In this document: positions 1 to 13,600 of the stretch, piece by piece
How positions within the stretch are numbered: the first letter of the stretch is position 1
Layout of the letters: every line of letters starts with the position of its first letter
Source of the DNA: Strongylocentrotus droebachiensis
Lineage: Eukaryota; Echinodermata; Echinoidea; Camarodonta; Strongylocentrotidae
Assembly: GCA_035222895.1 (NCBI GenBank)
Contig: JAVYIG010004965.1
Coordinates: 62,001-126,000 of the forward strand
Length of the DNA stretch: 64,000 bases
Direction: 5' to 3'
Notes under the pieces: model-generated
Database searches by the model: none
Seen by the model: the letters and a program-made list of their open reading frames with translations, nothing else
What the model was told of the DNA's origin: nothing
Made by a program: the position numbers and the translations under genes

Positions 1-69
1 ATGAAATACATATCTATGATTCATATACAACCCACTTGTGTAAGGCAATAGCAAAACCATGTCATGAAA

Positions 70-620
70 CTGGAAAATTTTATCCCCTTTTGACCAAATG
101 TCCAAATCTGGACATTTTCAAATATTTACGAATATAAATAAATACAAATAATAAAAAACATATGACGATATACATACAATTGATTGAGTCAGCCAATAGC
201 AAGACCATGTCTTGAAAACCGAACATTTTTATCCCTTTTTGACCAATCCAGAATTTGTTATCCCCTTTGACCAAATACAAAACCAGAATTGTTATCCCTT
301 CGACCAAATGCCAAAATCTGGACATTTTCATACATTTACGAATATAAATAAATAAGTACAAAAAACAAAATACATATGAATAATACATTTACAATTTACT
401 CTACTTGTGTGAGCCAATAGCCAAACCTGAAATATTTATCCCCTTTGACAAAATGCCAAACCGGAAATATTTATCCCCTTTGACTAAATGCCAAAACTGG
501 AAATTTTTATCACCTTTGACCAAATGCCAAAACTGGAAATTTGTATCCCCTTTAAACGAATGCCAAACCTGAAATGTTTATCTCCTTTGACCAAAGTGCC
601 AACATTTTAATTTTGATCCC
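70..620. repeat. Degenerate ~35-bp minisatellite
   Basis: From about 430 to 600 there are five near-contiguous units of about 35 bp built on TATCCCCTTTGACCAAATGC followed by CAAAACTGGAAAT. More diverged, spaced copies run back to about 70. Units differ at several positions, so the array is old. Reverse-strand reading frames here are by-products of the repeat. Confidence 0.85.
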
Positions 621-2565
621 CTCAGTGGCATATCTGAGTGGCATATCCAAACCTTGGCGTCAGGAGGGGCAAAACATTTCCAACTGTGATAAATATAACG
701 GGGGAGGCGGAGGGGGATCACCCTTTTAAAATGAAACTGAGGAAGAAAGAGTTAGTCTGTTGACCAATATCATATTTACATTGTATGCGTTTATTCGCTT
801 ACAGTGATTCGTTACCCGCTTGCTACCAGGCTTTTCCTGGTTGGAAACCTATGAGGAGGGGCGAGTTGCCCCCTTGCCCCTCTTTCATATACACGCTAGT
901 GAACATCTCCAACTCTTGTTGTCCCGGAAATGAGTAAGGATATACAGTGTATCACAATTGAAATGAAAGGGAATCATTTTTAGTTTTTTGTTTGTCTTAT
1001 CTAAAGAGATATCTGTCATGAGGAAGGATGTCGATCCCAGACGAGCAGGAACTATAAGGTTCTAATTGCTTATATTTCACCTGATGTAAAGAGCAATTTT
1101 ATAAATTTTTTTTGCTTTTATAGCTTTTCACTTTCTTTCTTTTTTCTGGGTAATCAGGAACATTCTTTTGGTTAAATCGTGACATTATCACTCATGGCGA
1201 CCCAGTTCTGTTTGAAAAAAACTATTTAGAAATATGTGTATTGATTACATTAACGTTGTATGTACATTGTTATAATGGAAATTATAAGTGGCTGAATAAA
1301 AGAATAAATATGGAAATAATGTAGTGTAGTAATTCAATATTATTGATGCTTTTATTGACTTTTAATTAAAAAAAGAATCAAATTGATTTTAAAAAGGATC
1401 AGTGAATAAAAGAAACGGGGGTGATGAATATGAAGGCTGAATATTTTGTTTGTTCTTTATGTGTTCTCTGTGCATGCATGGGACTTTAAATTGTGTTTTT
1501 ACATAGTTTCTGTGGTATTTATGAAAGGTTAAAGCATAGGATTGTAAAATCATTAATGTCCTATTGGAGCAGCTTTCTCAGTCAGAGTATAGACCTTTAA
1601 AGGGATCCGGTAACTTTGTCTCAGATTCTGAAACAAAATCCTGGATTTAGCTCATGATGCAATGATAATTATAAACCTTTATGTCAGTCAGGAACTCCGT
1701 GACTTTTACAAGCCGATCGCCTGTCTAATTATCAAGATATTTATGATTGGAATTACAAATTTTGAAAACCGTCTGCCAAACGGTTTTCATAACACTACAG
1801 TCTATTGGGGAAAATCGAGTATGGTAAAACCTATCACTCAAAGATTTTTACTTTTTTCAGGCACTTCTTGATCATTTTGAAGCGCAATTTTTTTAGGGCT
1901 CCAATATTACACCATATCACAGACACTGATAACACGTAAGACCATGCATCTCAGATTTAACATTGTTAAACGATCCCTTTAAGAAAGAAAAAATATATAA
2001 TAATTTTACAAAAGGAATACTAGCACTCTATTTGAGTTGCTGTCTTGTTAGATATGAAATAGATAAAATTCGAAAATAATCTGACAAAAGTATGTCAAAT
2101 ACTTTACATCAAGCTATGGCGTCACAAATTCCTAATAGCAGCCCTCAAATATTACTCTCCGTGTACTTTTTTAAAGTAATATTCATGTAAATTAATTAAG
2201 ATACTTAGTAAAAAAAAAGGGTGAAAAGAAAATCTTCATTTACTTTATTTACTTCATTTTGTTTATCAGAGTTGCTTTTTTGCATGTGCATGTAAATGCT
2301 ACAGCATATTTTAAGCCCTAACCACACAGTCTAAGTTTATTGGAAGCCGTCGCTGCCTCAAACATGAGTGCGGTTGCAAAAGTATTTTTTAACAGCATTG
2401 CCTAACAAAAATGTAGAATGAAAAAGTCTCACCCATAATTGATGATAATGGTGTCATTTTACTCTACCCACTACAACAAAAATTAAGTCGAGAGTTTAAA
2501 TTGTTTGCCCTAATACCAGCTATATTTATTAAATTTGCGAAATATCTATGTGTGTCAGTATACAA

Positions 2566-2694
2566 ATGATGCACAGGTTTGAGTGCGTCGGTAGGGATTG
2601 TGTGCACAAGGTACCTTTGAATGGTTTTAGACCAAATTCAAAGGTACCGCGTGCACACAATTCCACCGACCCACGAATTAAACCTGTGCATCAT
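2566..2694. repeat. Imperfect inverted repeat (hairpin/MITE-like)
   Basis: Two arms of about 60 bp face each other. Both outer ends read ATGATGCACAGGTTT and both carry an inner GGTACCTTTGAA, with scattered mismatches. The spacer is a few bases. This fits a short palindromic non-autonomous element. A second small palindrome around TTACCGGA...TCCGGTAA lies at about 2737-2805. Confidence 0.7.
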
Positions 2695-3589
2695 CTGTTT
2701 TATAAGATACAAAATACAAAATTTTGTTATTTTACAGATTTACCGGATGCATGGCAAAATCATGCGTCCGGTAATTTTTTTTTTACCGGACGCATGATTT
2801 TTAACTAATCATGAAATTAAAAAAAAAAAAAAAATTGTCAGTGCACATTAAATTGTAATTTTTTACAGATTATAATTATCAAAAAACACGAAAAACAAAT
2901 GATTTTCACCAACAAAAAATTATCAAAAAATCATTAAAAAAAAAAAATTATTGAAAAAAAAGAAAAAAAAAGAGAATTATTGAAAAAAAAAGGATATCGG
3001 TGGTATCGATCGCCGATATCGCGTGCATCCAGTAAAAATAATTACATGGTAATTGACCAAATCAGATTGCAGGGATTCTTCTACCCATCTTATAATAATT
3101 AATTGAGATCAAAACAGTAGCCATGCGAGTCGTTTCTAACTTCTAGAGCTCCTCTTGCTACCAAGAGTAATATAAATTATTAATGACACTCAATGGAAGA
3201 AAAAAAAGGTTTTCCATGAAAGTAAGACATAAGACAGGATTGTTGAAATCTTTCAACACTTAAATGTCAGGAATGGTATAAAGAGCTAATTCATGGCTTG
3301 ATTATCTTTTATTTTACATCTAGCATTGAATTCACTACCTTAGCACCATTTTCCCTCATCTGATCAATGTTACCAAGTCCCTTTAAGGTCTCATTTTTGT
3401 AATGACTTTTTCTCGAGTTGCAGCGCATTCCGATCCAAAACCGAATTTTGAGATCGCGATAACTCCGGAGTTCTTTGACGACAAATTTTCTAATGGCAAC
3501 AAAATCATTTTTAAAGAGAAGTTTCATTGATTTTTAACTTGACTGAATTAGGTATCTTTGCAATCGTAAAGTTATGCCTAGGTCACATT

Positions 3590-4450
3590 TTCTCTACGTC
3601 TATGATACGGCGGCTGTAGCCCCCCGAAATCGAGAGATACCTGCGACGGCCGCAGAGAATCTGCGGTGGCCTCAGGGTCACACTAGGGCGTATCCCCATC
3701 TTTACAGGCTGTACGGGTCGCCGTGGGATTATAACGTGGAGTTATAACTTTTTTCATTCTAGGTTCGCTGTAGCAATTATACAATTAAACACACCGTAGT
3801 CATGCCGTAGAGTAGTTCCACGGCGACCATACGTCTGGGGTACGGTGGCCTTGCGGCTACCTTGCGTCTGCCTTAATTATTTTGTCAAAAACCTACGGCC
3901 GTCGCAGGGACGCCTTAAGCCCCTATCACACCGAACTAGTTCTCACTACGTTCTGGAAAATGTTGCCAAACGGGCTTAAACTGTGTGCGAACGGAGTTGA
4001 ACGTAGTTGCAACTGTTCACGATCTGTTTAAGAATTTCATGTACGGGCTCGGACTCAGACTCGGGGGGGGGGGGGGGGGGGGTGCTCTAGAACTCAAAAT
4101 TTTCCTCGTCCTGCAATTAGACGGATTGACAACGTACGTAAAACGAGGAGGACGTACTACAAACGGACTGATTACCGTACTTCGATCCTACTTGGAACGC
4201 ATTACAATGTGCTGTGGTTGAGCATTGATTAGCAGCAGTTTAAGCCCCCATCACACAAAACGAGTCTTCACTACGTTCTGGAACCGTCCTAGAAAATCGT
4301 AAACACGGGTTATGGTCGGGGTAGAATGTGTTAATAATGTCTTTAATACGATCCTAGATCGTTCATAAACAGTTCTCGATACGTCCATCTCGTCTGTACC
4401 CCGTTCACAGTGAGTTAATATCAAGTTCAGATCGGGTAAATTTGCCATTG
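3590..4450. repeat. GC-rich block with degraded transposon ends
   Basis: Unlike its AT-rich surroundings, this block is full of short CTACGG/CCGTAG/GCCGTCGCAGG variants. TTAAGCCCCTATCACACCGA at about 3913 and TTTAAGCCCCCATCACAC at about 4239 are direct copies of one terminus, each followed by CACTACGTTCTGG. They resemble in style the TAA-flanked ends of the fold-back elements at 8889 and 33100. No matching opposite end was found, so these look like truncated copies. Confidence 0.4.
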
Positions 4451-4603
4451 CCACTATTAAAACAAGACTAATAAATAAATAAACATAAATATAGAAATGT
4501 ATTTATCGTGGAATACGATTGTGCAAAATTCAGATGTTGATCATGTTAATACATAGTGTTGTATTATGTAGAATAAGTTTTACTTTCTTTGTCTCTTTTC
4601 CAG

Positions 4604-4663
4604 TTTCACCAAGTGCCATAAACATGAAACCAGAAACAACACCTGGTGCCACCTTACTACTTG
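4604..4663 (+). CDS. aGPCR exon a (linker)
   Basis: Acceptor TTTTCCAG, donor GTAAAT. The exon starts with two bases of a split codon and ends with one, so at least one upstream exon exists. It encodes a Ser/Pro/Thr-containing linker (SPSAINMKPETTPGATLLL). It is the weakest exon of the model, supported mainly by phase agreement with the next exon. Confidence 0.6.
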
Positions 4664-7600
4664 GTAAATGAATAGGTTTATACATATTTCACAATTATCA
4701 GTGACTTGACTGATTAGTACCAAAAAATGAGCCCGTGAAATGATTCCTTGAGATTTTGTTTGTCTCTAAAGATATGCTGTGCCTTTGCATTTATATCCTA
4801 GGAGTTTCAACTCTTACTCTGCCGAGGTTACATATGTGAGAGTAACATTGTACAAAAAAGTGAATGAAACATTAGCAGTGCTAACAATGTGTTGTATTAC
4901 CGGTCTATATATGTATTATGGGTTAATTGCCTTCAGAGGGGTAATAAGGGCAGATATTGACGCAACCGAGGTGACGCCTCGAGTGCAACGAGTGTTGAAA
5001 TAAGAGACCTTGAAGTACTGTTGGAACGCAGCTTACTCCCGAAATAACTGCTGCTGAATGTTCTTTTGAGTAATTCCAACGAATCAGTTTCATCAATTTA
5101 CCTCAAGTAAATCTCATCAATTTGTCTCAAGTAAATGAACCCATTTTCTTTTTCTAAATGACATGCTTAGCATCCTGCCTGGAATCGGTTTTCACGGGTA
5201 CCTTTGGAACCCTGAACTTTCCCGCTATACCTCTGGACCAGACCGCTGACAGCCAAGAACGGTGTAGTGAATACAGTAACAACAGTAAGTCGACAATCAG
5301 TGATGTAGCATGGGTTAGCCTTTGAGGGGGGGGGGGGGCATCGATCGGCCTTACGTAGTGGATGGCCAATGGGAATTAATTAGGCATAGTAACAAGGCCA
5401 TCGATGAGGGCCTGAAATGGAGTCATGGCATCCCTTTCTGTTACACCGTACTCCTGGAGCTACATCCCTGATCACATCACAGATAGTAGTTAGGGATATT
5501 TAATGAAATTTCTCATAATTAATCTTAATAATTTGAAGAAATTCTCAAAGCATGGGCATATAAGGCGAAGGAGGGGGTTGCAGCCCCTTGATAATGTTGA
5601 AAGGACTAATATTCGGACAGTGATGTGGTGTCTTTCTTGGTAGAGGTGGGTCAGATTCGTTTTTATATAGATGATGCATATCAACTTCTTTGCATTTTAC
5701 TTCCCCTTCGTTTCCTGTTCCTTCATTTTCTAGTTTCCTCCTTTCTTTGTCTCCCTTTTTTCTCATTCGATTAGGTAAATTAGTCACTTAAAGTCATACA
5801 CAAACATATGTATTTATTGTAGCCCCCCTACCAAGAGCTAGACGGACATGTCGTGGGGATCTCTTGTCGGCAGCTGTCTGGGATGATCCCGTGTTCCAAG
5901 ACTGCTATGTGGGAGAAGATACTAAGGAGGTTTTGGACAACATTGCAAGGGTAAGAAATTAAGTTATTATATATTTCGTATACTCTTTCGTAATAGTAGT
6001 AGTAGCAGGCACGTAGCCACGGGGGGGGGGGGGGGCACGGGGGGGGGGGGGGCACGTGCCCCCCCTAAATTTTCAGGATCGGTTGCATTTTTTTAGACCC
6101 CTTTTTTTGACCTCGATCGATTACATGTATGTGCCCCCCCAAACATCAAACTCTGGCTACGTGCCTGAGTAGTAGTAGTAGTAGTAGTAGTGGAAGTAAA
6201 TGAAGCAGAAGATGAGGAAGAAAAAAGAGGTATAAGGAGGAGGTGGAGAAGGAGGAGGAGAAGAAGAAGAAGAAGAAGAGAGAGAAAGAGAGAGAGAGAG
6301 GGGAATGGAGTGAAAGGGCATTAATGCGGCTTAAAAAAATGTTGCACTGTATGCCTTTTGCGTGCGTCATCAAAGCCCCAACGAATAATTATCATTTTCA
6401 TCATTGTTCATCAGCACACTTACGCAAATGTACTCCACGGACAGGGGGGGGGGGGGGGGGCAATTAGCCGGTCGTTCCCCTAGTCCTGTGTCCAACTGGT
6501 GGCAAACCTTTTTAAGTACACATCAAGAATTATTGGTCTCTCCGATTCTATTTTCGGAATTTAGCCTCTTGCAAGATATGACTCCGTTTCTGGGTGAAAA
6601 TGCTTCTCTCCAATTACAGGCAGTTGTGACAACAGAGAATGTGACCGAATATTCTAACGACGTTGCTGAAGCGACCGCGAATGTCGCCGATATCAACGCG
6701 GAAGGTCTCCGAGCCATCTCCGATGCTCTGGAGAAAATCGTCAACGCCGGGAACTCATCGACAGAGGTAGTAACACAGATTTTCCGTGATCCGACAAAAT
6801 ATTTGCTGGCGACATCAAATATTTTTGATTTAGGGCTTGTATAGGTTACGATTAGAATTAGATTAGGTTAATGGTTATAGGATAAGGGTAAGATAGGTTT
6901 TGGTTTGGATCCATGGTTCAATTTAGGAATTTGATTATTAACTGTCAATCTATTGTCGCTTGAAAACTATCTTTACAAGTTATTATCATGAATTAGTTCA
7001 GTCATGACACATTACACATTTTACGGTTTTAATGTGTATACTTCTGACGCTGAACTCAGTACCAGAGAGGTGTACTTGCAGAGTTAGCTTCCCGGCAAAT
7101 GCCTCTTTCTGATTGCGAAAACCATGTGAAAGCCATTCTTACGACTTTGTCCACCAATTTATAATTTTATATTGTGTTTTGCGACACAACCCACCCCCTA
7201 CAAAAGTAGTATTTAATGGATGTCCAATGCACTTGAATATTTTAAGATAAATACTGTGAGAATTTCCAATCAGAGCTAGTAACCTTTGGTGAGGTATTTA
7301 TAATAATTAATTTCGGGTCAGGAAAAACCAATCAATTAACTGTTTTCTATCAGGTCACCAACAACACCTTCCGGATCGTCGACAATGCTCTCGGTGCTCC
7401 AGAGGAGGAGTTCGTTTACGTCGTCGAGTTCCAAACCTCGACGAGGATTCTCGATTTCTTGGAGCAACAGATCACCCTCTTCCAGACCCAGGGCGACGGA
7501 AACAACCTCACCATCGTCGGAAGGAGCGTAGCTGTAGTGGCCCTCCAGATCCCAAAGGCCAGTCTGTTGGAAGGTTTCGGGTTCGCTACCCTGGCATCGC

Positions 7601-10600
7601 CGGACGGTGAAGAGAAAAGCAACGTGATCAACGAGCTGAATGACAATAAAAGGATGGTTTACTTCTATCCGGACAACATCCCGATGACAACAATCGATGC
7701 AACCATTGTTTTGTCACCAGACATTATTGGACTTTTGCCTCCATATTTATTAGGTGCAATACACTACATGTTACCAACCCAAACATTACATACAATTAAA
7801 TGAAACCGTCACCAAACTAGAATGTAAACTACAATCATAAACTTTAAATTATGTTTCCTTCAATTCGATACAATGAACATTAATGAAATCTATTTGCAAT
7901 CATTCAAAAAACATGAGGCTTAGGTGGTAAGCGAGCAGTTGTTTTCAAAGCGTGAATCCATTTAGCAACACACGTTCCTGTATGTTAACTTGTGTATTGA
8001 TAATTAATAGTGATATTGTCAGGTCTACTGCCTAAACAACGACAACAATAACAACAACAGCAGCGATAACAACATACATCGAACTATGGTGAAATTAAGA
8101 GAACTTTATATGAGACCAAAAAAGTTAAATCAATCAGTAATTTTAATATGTGAGAAAATGGGAATAGCGTATCACTATTTGACCAAGATAAAAACTCACC
8201 AGTTAGAATAACGCGTACACCCCTTCTTGAAAGTCTCTGAAAAGCAATTCTTCTACCATCTTCTCTACCATTCAGAAAATGGAACTGTTCCAGTGACTTT
8301 CTTCATATTCCAGACCAGTAAGCTCTTCTTAAGTCCAGACCAAGAATACGATCTCGGCTGTGGTCGTCGACTTGCGGTCGGCACCCGGGTCATATCAGCG
8401 ACCGTGGAGGGTGCGGTCATTCAAGGTTTGCCGCAGGGTGGTGAAGTGGAGACAACCTTCCTTGAACTGAATGTGAGTTCGTTTGATTCATTAAAAAGAG
8501 CAGCGGAAAAACTGCGTGCCTTAATCAATCTGAAATGATTTATTCACTCTCAACAGGTCATTTGTATACCTGAATTTTATGAGATTCATTTATGAACTAC
8601 TATCTACAATTTCTCTTTCAAATATAAAACGCAAAGGGCTACGATATTACGCTAATGCAAGTTACGCACGGGGCGTCATTAGGGACTTTTAGATTTGCGT
8701 GGACTGATACGTGGTACTTCCATTCACGGCAGTGCTTTAACAGGACGTCGATCGTAGCATAGACCTATTGTCTTCGTGCGAATCTAAAAGTCCCTACTAC
8801 CTGCACTATTACCCCCGTGCGTCAGGCAAATGACACCTTTTGTGCAACAGGTATTATGCCCATTGCACACATGGCATCATTTCCTTAATACCCCCTTCAC
8901 ATACACGGATTTTTCTTACGAATCCTTACGGATCGCATATATTCACGGATCTTTCACGGATCCTTGCGATTTGGCCACTTTTACGACCGATTTAAGATTT
9001 GTTACGAGCTTTTACAAGCTATTTATGGTTTATTACGGATTATTACGAGGTATCACGATGTATTTACGGCGAAGTTACACGATTTGTTACGAGATGCACG
9101 GATATTTAAGAGCAACGTACGTTTTAGTTACGACCTGTTTACATGTTGTAACGAATAGTTACGAGTTAGTTACGAGTTTTTATGAGTCCCTACGATTTTA
9201 GCCAAAAAATAACAAGTGAAAATTAAGTGTTCGAATTTGCAGCTTTTATACCTTTCCCCAAATCGTAAACAATACGTAAGAATACGTAAAGTATACGTAT
9301 CTATTCGTAAAAACTCGTAACTACACGTAAAGTATTACCAGTACTTGGAAAAATCTTTGAAAAAATAGTAAATAGTCGGTTAATGGATTTCTTAGATGTG
9401 AACAATGTGCTGCAGCAACATCAGTATGGCTTCCGGAAGAAATACAGTACAAAGTTATCTGTTGTTAATTTGTCAAATGCATTATTGAAATCAATAGATG
9501 AGGGAAAACTAACTATTGGTGTGTTCATTGATTTTCAGAAGGCATTTGATACTATAAACCATGACATTCTAATTAGTAAATTATCTCATTACGGAATACG
9601 TGGCATTGCGCTCCAGTGGTTCGCAGATTACCTCAGCAATAGATTTCAGTTTGTGAAATACCGGGAAACAATGTCTCAATATTTTAAAACATCATGCGGT
9701 GTTCCACAGGGATCTGTTCTAGGCCCAACTCTTTTTCTCATTTATATAAATGATTTGCCAAACTCTACACAATTTTTCAACTTCAGGTTATTTGCTGATG
9801 ATTCAAACTTGTTCCATACCTTTAAGACTGGTCAGAAAGATATTGATATGAATGAGGTGAATACGGATTTGAATAAGGTCCAGCAGTGGTGTTATGCCAA
9901 CAAAGTCACAATTAATCTAAGCAAATCAAATTATATGATAATAAAGGGCAAAAGGAGATCTGTCCAAGTAAAAGGTGCTCTTGAAATATCTGGATCTAAA
10001 TTACTTGAAGTAGATAAGGCAACTTTTGTAGGACTACAAATTGATAAGCATCTCACATGGATTGAACATATAAAAATGGTAAATCGAAATATTCGTTCAA
10101 AAGTCGGAATTTTGTTCAGAATAAGGCATTATGTCCCACAGAACATTTTAGTGCTATTATACAAAGCGTTAATCCAGCCACATATTTTGTATGGAATTGA
10201 AGTATGGGGAACCACATACAAAACCAACTTGAATTGTATTTTCCTTACCCAGAAAATGGCAATGAGAGCGATAACTTTTAGCCCAAGAGGTACCCATTCG
10301 GAACCCTTGTTCCAAAAGATAAAAGTTTTAAATATTTACAACCTTCATTTCCTATCCGTCTCAACCTTCATCTATGACTTATTAAATGGCAATCTTCCTC
10401 ACTCCTTAATTGAATACTGTCAGGTAATAGAGCACAGATATGGCACAAGGGGCAAAGAACAAGGACAACTATATCTGCCTAAATGCAAAACCACACAAGG
10501 TCAATTTTCAATATCATTTATGGGCGTGAAAATATGGAATAGTATACCATACGATTTAAGAGGAATACGATCTAAAAATGCTTTTCGGAAGAGGTTAACG

Positions 10601-13600
10601 AAACATCTAAATACTTTGAGTTAAACAAAAGTTAAAACTTCTTAAAATGGCAAAAATAAATCTCAGATTAGAGAATTTCTAAAAAGATCACTAGATAATG
10701 ATATATTTTTTATTTACTGTATGTTTGGTATTGATACGGAAGTCGACACACATTAGACTTCCATGTATATTAAGTAAGGAATATTTATAAAGGACTATTC
10801 TATTTCTTTGTTTACTTATATAATTTATGTTACATGTATATAATGTAGTATAGTAAAAAAAAAAAAAAAAAAAAAAAATAGTTTTAAAATTCTTGCCAAA
10901 GACAGGGAACCAGACTCGACTAGCACTTGTGCTAACTTCTGGTACCCCCTTTAACAACAAAAGTGTACACATAATATTTTATTCCATTTGTATACGACAT
11001 ACTTTGTAAAACAATATTTATACTATTCATGTGTAATGTTATCGATCTTGTGTTATATTGTTATATTTTATGTAATCATGCTTGATACATTGTGTTTTAC
11101 TTGTTATTACTTTTGTTGTTAATAAACTCAAACTCAAACTCAAACTCAAACTCAAAGTGCTCGTAATAATTCGTAACAATCCGTAAAGCCATCGTAACAC
11201 GACCCGAATGAAATCGTAAACAACACGTAAGCACCCGTAATAATCCGTAAAAATTACGTAAACTTACCGTAACAAATCGTTAACAAAAATTGTTACGAGT
11301 CATTTACAGATTCTTGCGAGCACTTTACAGATGGTTACATGTTGTTGCGAGCGGTTCACGATACTTACGAATTGTTACGAGCTATTTACGAGTTATTTAC
11401 GGAAAAATCAATCCGTGGACAATCGTAAGAAGATTTTTGACATGTCACCAAATTTGCGTCTCCTTTCACGGATCCTTAAGAGTGTCTGCGAGTTGTTGCG
11501 AGTTGTGACTACTTCTTTACGGATACCAGCGAGTTATTTAAGGATGCTTGCGATTGACTACGAGTTGGCGATCCGTAAGGACTCGTAAGAAAAATCCGTG
11601 TATGTGAAGGGGGTATAACGTAACAATTAATCGGGCCTATGTAAGCAATTTGAACATACGACATGCAGTCATTGCACATTTGTACTGCTCATTTTAAATA
11701 ACACTCTCTCTTTGTACGATGTCATGTTCACATGGCGGCCCGTTCAAGGCCGCGCACTATTCGCTGACGACTCGTATGTAACGGGTTTACTGCCCTGTCC
11801 ACACGAAGCCATATATATATGAAAAGCCTCGATTATTATTGCATTATAGGCCCCTAGAAACAGAGCGTCAAATTTCAAACAAAGTCAAAATTTGACTCTG
11901 AGCTGAACACCCGCTGATCATGAGCCAGATCTTACTTTTTTTTATTCATGCGCCTATTGTCAACCTGAAATATATGGAACTAATCAGTGACAGCACGTTG
12001 CTTGATAGTGGATTTAGGGAACCTTACTCCATACAGAAACCCAATAACAAACAGCGCCCTCCCCCAACAAAAAATATTAAAAAAATTACTGTATCTTTGT
12101 TCAACATGTTACCCCCTTATTTTTTTGTTGGATCGATCCGCCTTTGGATTGTGTGTCTGCTTCGTCCTGCTCCATACAGGTGAATCGAGACAGTGTGGCG
12201 GTGGATAACAGGACGTGTGTGTTCTGGGATAAAATTGATCAAGGAGGTCGATGGTCGTCAGAAGGATGTCGACGAGAAGACAACCCCGACATCAATAGGA
12301 TACGATGTCTTTGTGATCACCTGACAAGCTTTGCCGTCTTAATGGTACATTATTATTTCTTTTCATGTCATTTAATTTCATTAAAAAAAACACACATGCT
12401 AAATAGTTGGAAAAAATAGCTATCTTCGTAGAAGTGTCACCGTGGAATACTTCTCGGTACTAGAACCGCTACCGTATATTATACCTTGAATCGCGGTTAT
12501 TACTATCCATGTTACTGTTGTTCATCTCTCTGCCATGAATGGACTTGCAGGGTTTAGATTTCAGGGTCATTACAACGGTAAAGAATTGAACAGTATCACC
12601 ACCAGAGTGTGATGTAGGATCTTAAAGCACGTCTGCACTAGTTTGGCCACGGAGGATTATACCACCCAGCATGGTCACTGAACTGACAGGTGGTTATCTC
12701 TTCAACTCAGCTCTCAATTAACCTAAGAAAAAGAGGATCATGGGGGACCGACGGGCACCGCCCAGGCATTGTTTTCTATATAGAGGGAGCAAGTATCTAC
12801 AAATAGTGCAGTGGGGCTTTAAGACATGTCGAAAACAGAGGCGGCGTAGCCAAATTGTTTAAACATTTGACTAGTGATACGAAGGTCGTGGGTTCGAGCC
12901 ATCGTGCGGCACTATTGTTCTTTTGCAATTTAGACATAAATCTTTATTTGCCACTCTTCACCCAGGTGTTAAATGGGTATTGGTATGGGAAGGAATTCCT
13001 TGAGTGCACCGGAATTGACAGGCCTCGCCTAGTTCGAGTTGGGGTAATATTGGAGTGGCTTGGATAATGTACGTAGTAGATGTGAGCGCTGTAAGATATT
13101 CAATATTACATGGATCATTCATTTGGTGTACCCGTAAACATGTATTCAAATGTTAAAGTGATTAAATGTGTGTGTGTCTCTCTCTCCCTCTCTCCCTCTC
13201 TTGCAATGCTTCATTCGTTATTTGTAGGATGTATCAGGAGATGTGGGCCTCTACGTTTTAGATGTGTTAAGTATGATCGGCTGTATCATCTCCATCATAT
13301 GCCTAGTGATTACACTTGTTACCTAACTGAGCATGAAGTAAGTGATCTTTCCTAATATTCCCTCTGACTCATCAAACGTCAATATTTTACATACTTGTGT
13401 ATTCTTTGACTAACAATTTGGAAATCCTGAGAACAGCTTTAACCCGGGTTTGAAGCGGTATTTTGAAACATATTCTTTAAATCAAAGTATTATTTTTATC
13501 AAATATAATATTTCAAAGATTATTTAACCGATCTGTCGTCATGTGAATGGATAGGAATGGATAAAGCTATAGCAAAAGATAGGCCTACTATTGCTCAGGA

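Larger units (their letters stand above)
621..4603. other. Upstream non-coding stretch, no supported gene
   Basis: AT-rich DNA with homopolymer runs (around 2810-2990), hairpin repeats, a GC-rich block of degraded transposon ends (3590-4450) and an 18-base G run near 4064. The adhesion GPCR that begins at 4604 must have earlier exons because its first visible exon starts in the middle of a codon. I could not identify any of them here; they may be short and Ser/Thr-rich, or lie outside the window. Confidence 0.6.
8889..11615. mobile_element. Fold-back DNA transposon with nested LINE
   Basis: The ends are inverted copies: TACCCCCTTCACATACACGG and onward, 47 of about 48 bases identical, then subterminal variants of TTACGAG and CGTAA in inverted orientation on the two sides. 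Both ends abut TAA (8886-8888 and 11616-11618), a 3-bp target duplication. A LINE fragment (about 9332-11155) sits inside, so the element itself is about 0.9 kb. It has no transposase. A 3-bp TAA duplication fits PIF/Harbinger-type transposition, but that family call is inference. Confidence 0.85.

Noticed and set aside
4779..5003. 74-aa open frame
   Set aside because: It lies in an intron between two phase-matched receptor exons, has no recognisable domain and shows no splice-compatible borders.
6404..6844. 146-aa frame over GAIN exon d
   Set aside because: Only 6620-6766 is coding; the rest is intron, as shown by AG/GT borders and phase agreement with the neighbouring exons.
8830..9201. 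Tyr/Leu/Arg-rich open frame of 123 aa
   Set aside because: It is the TTACGAG-type subterminal repeat of the fold-back element read as protein.
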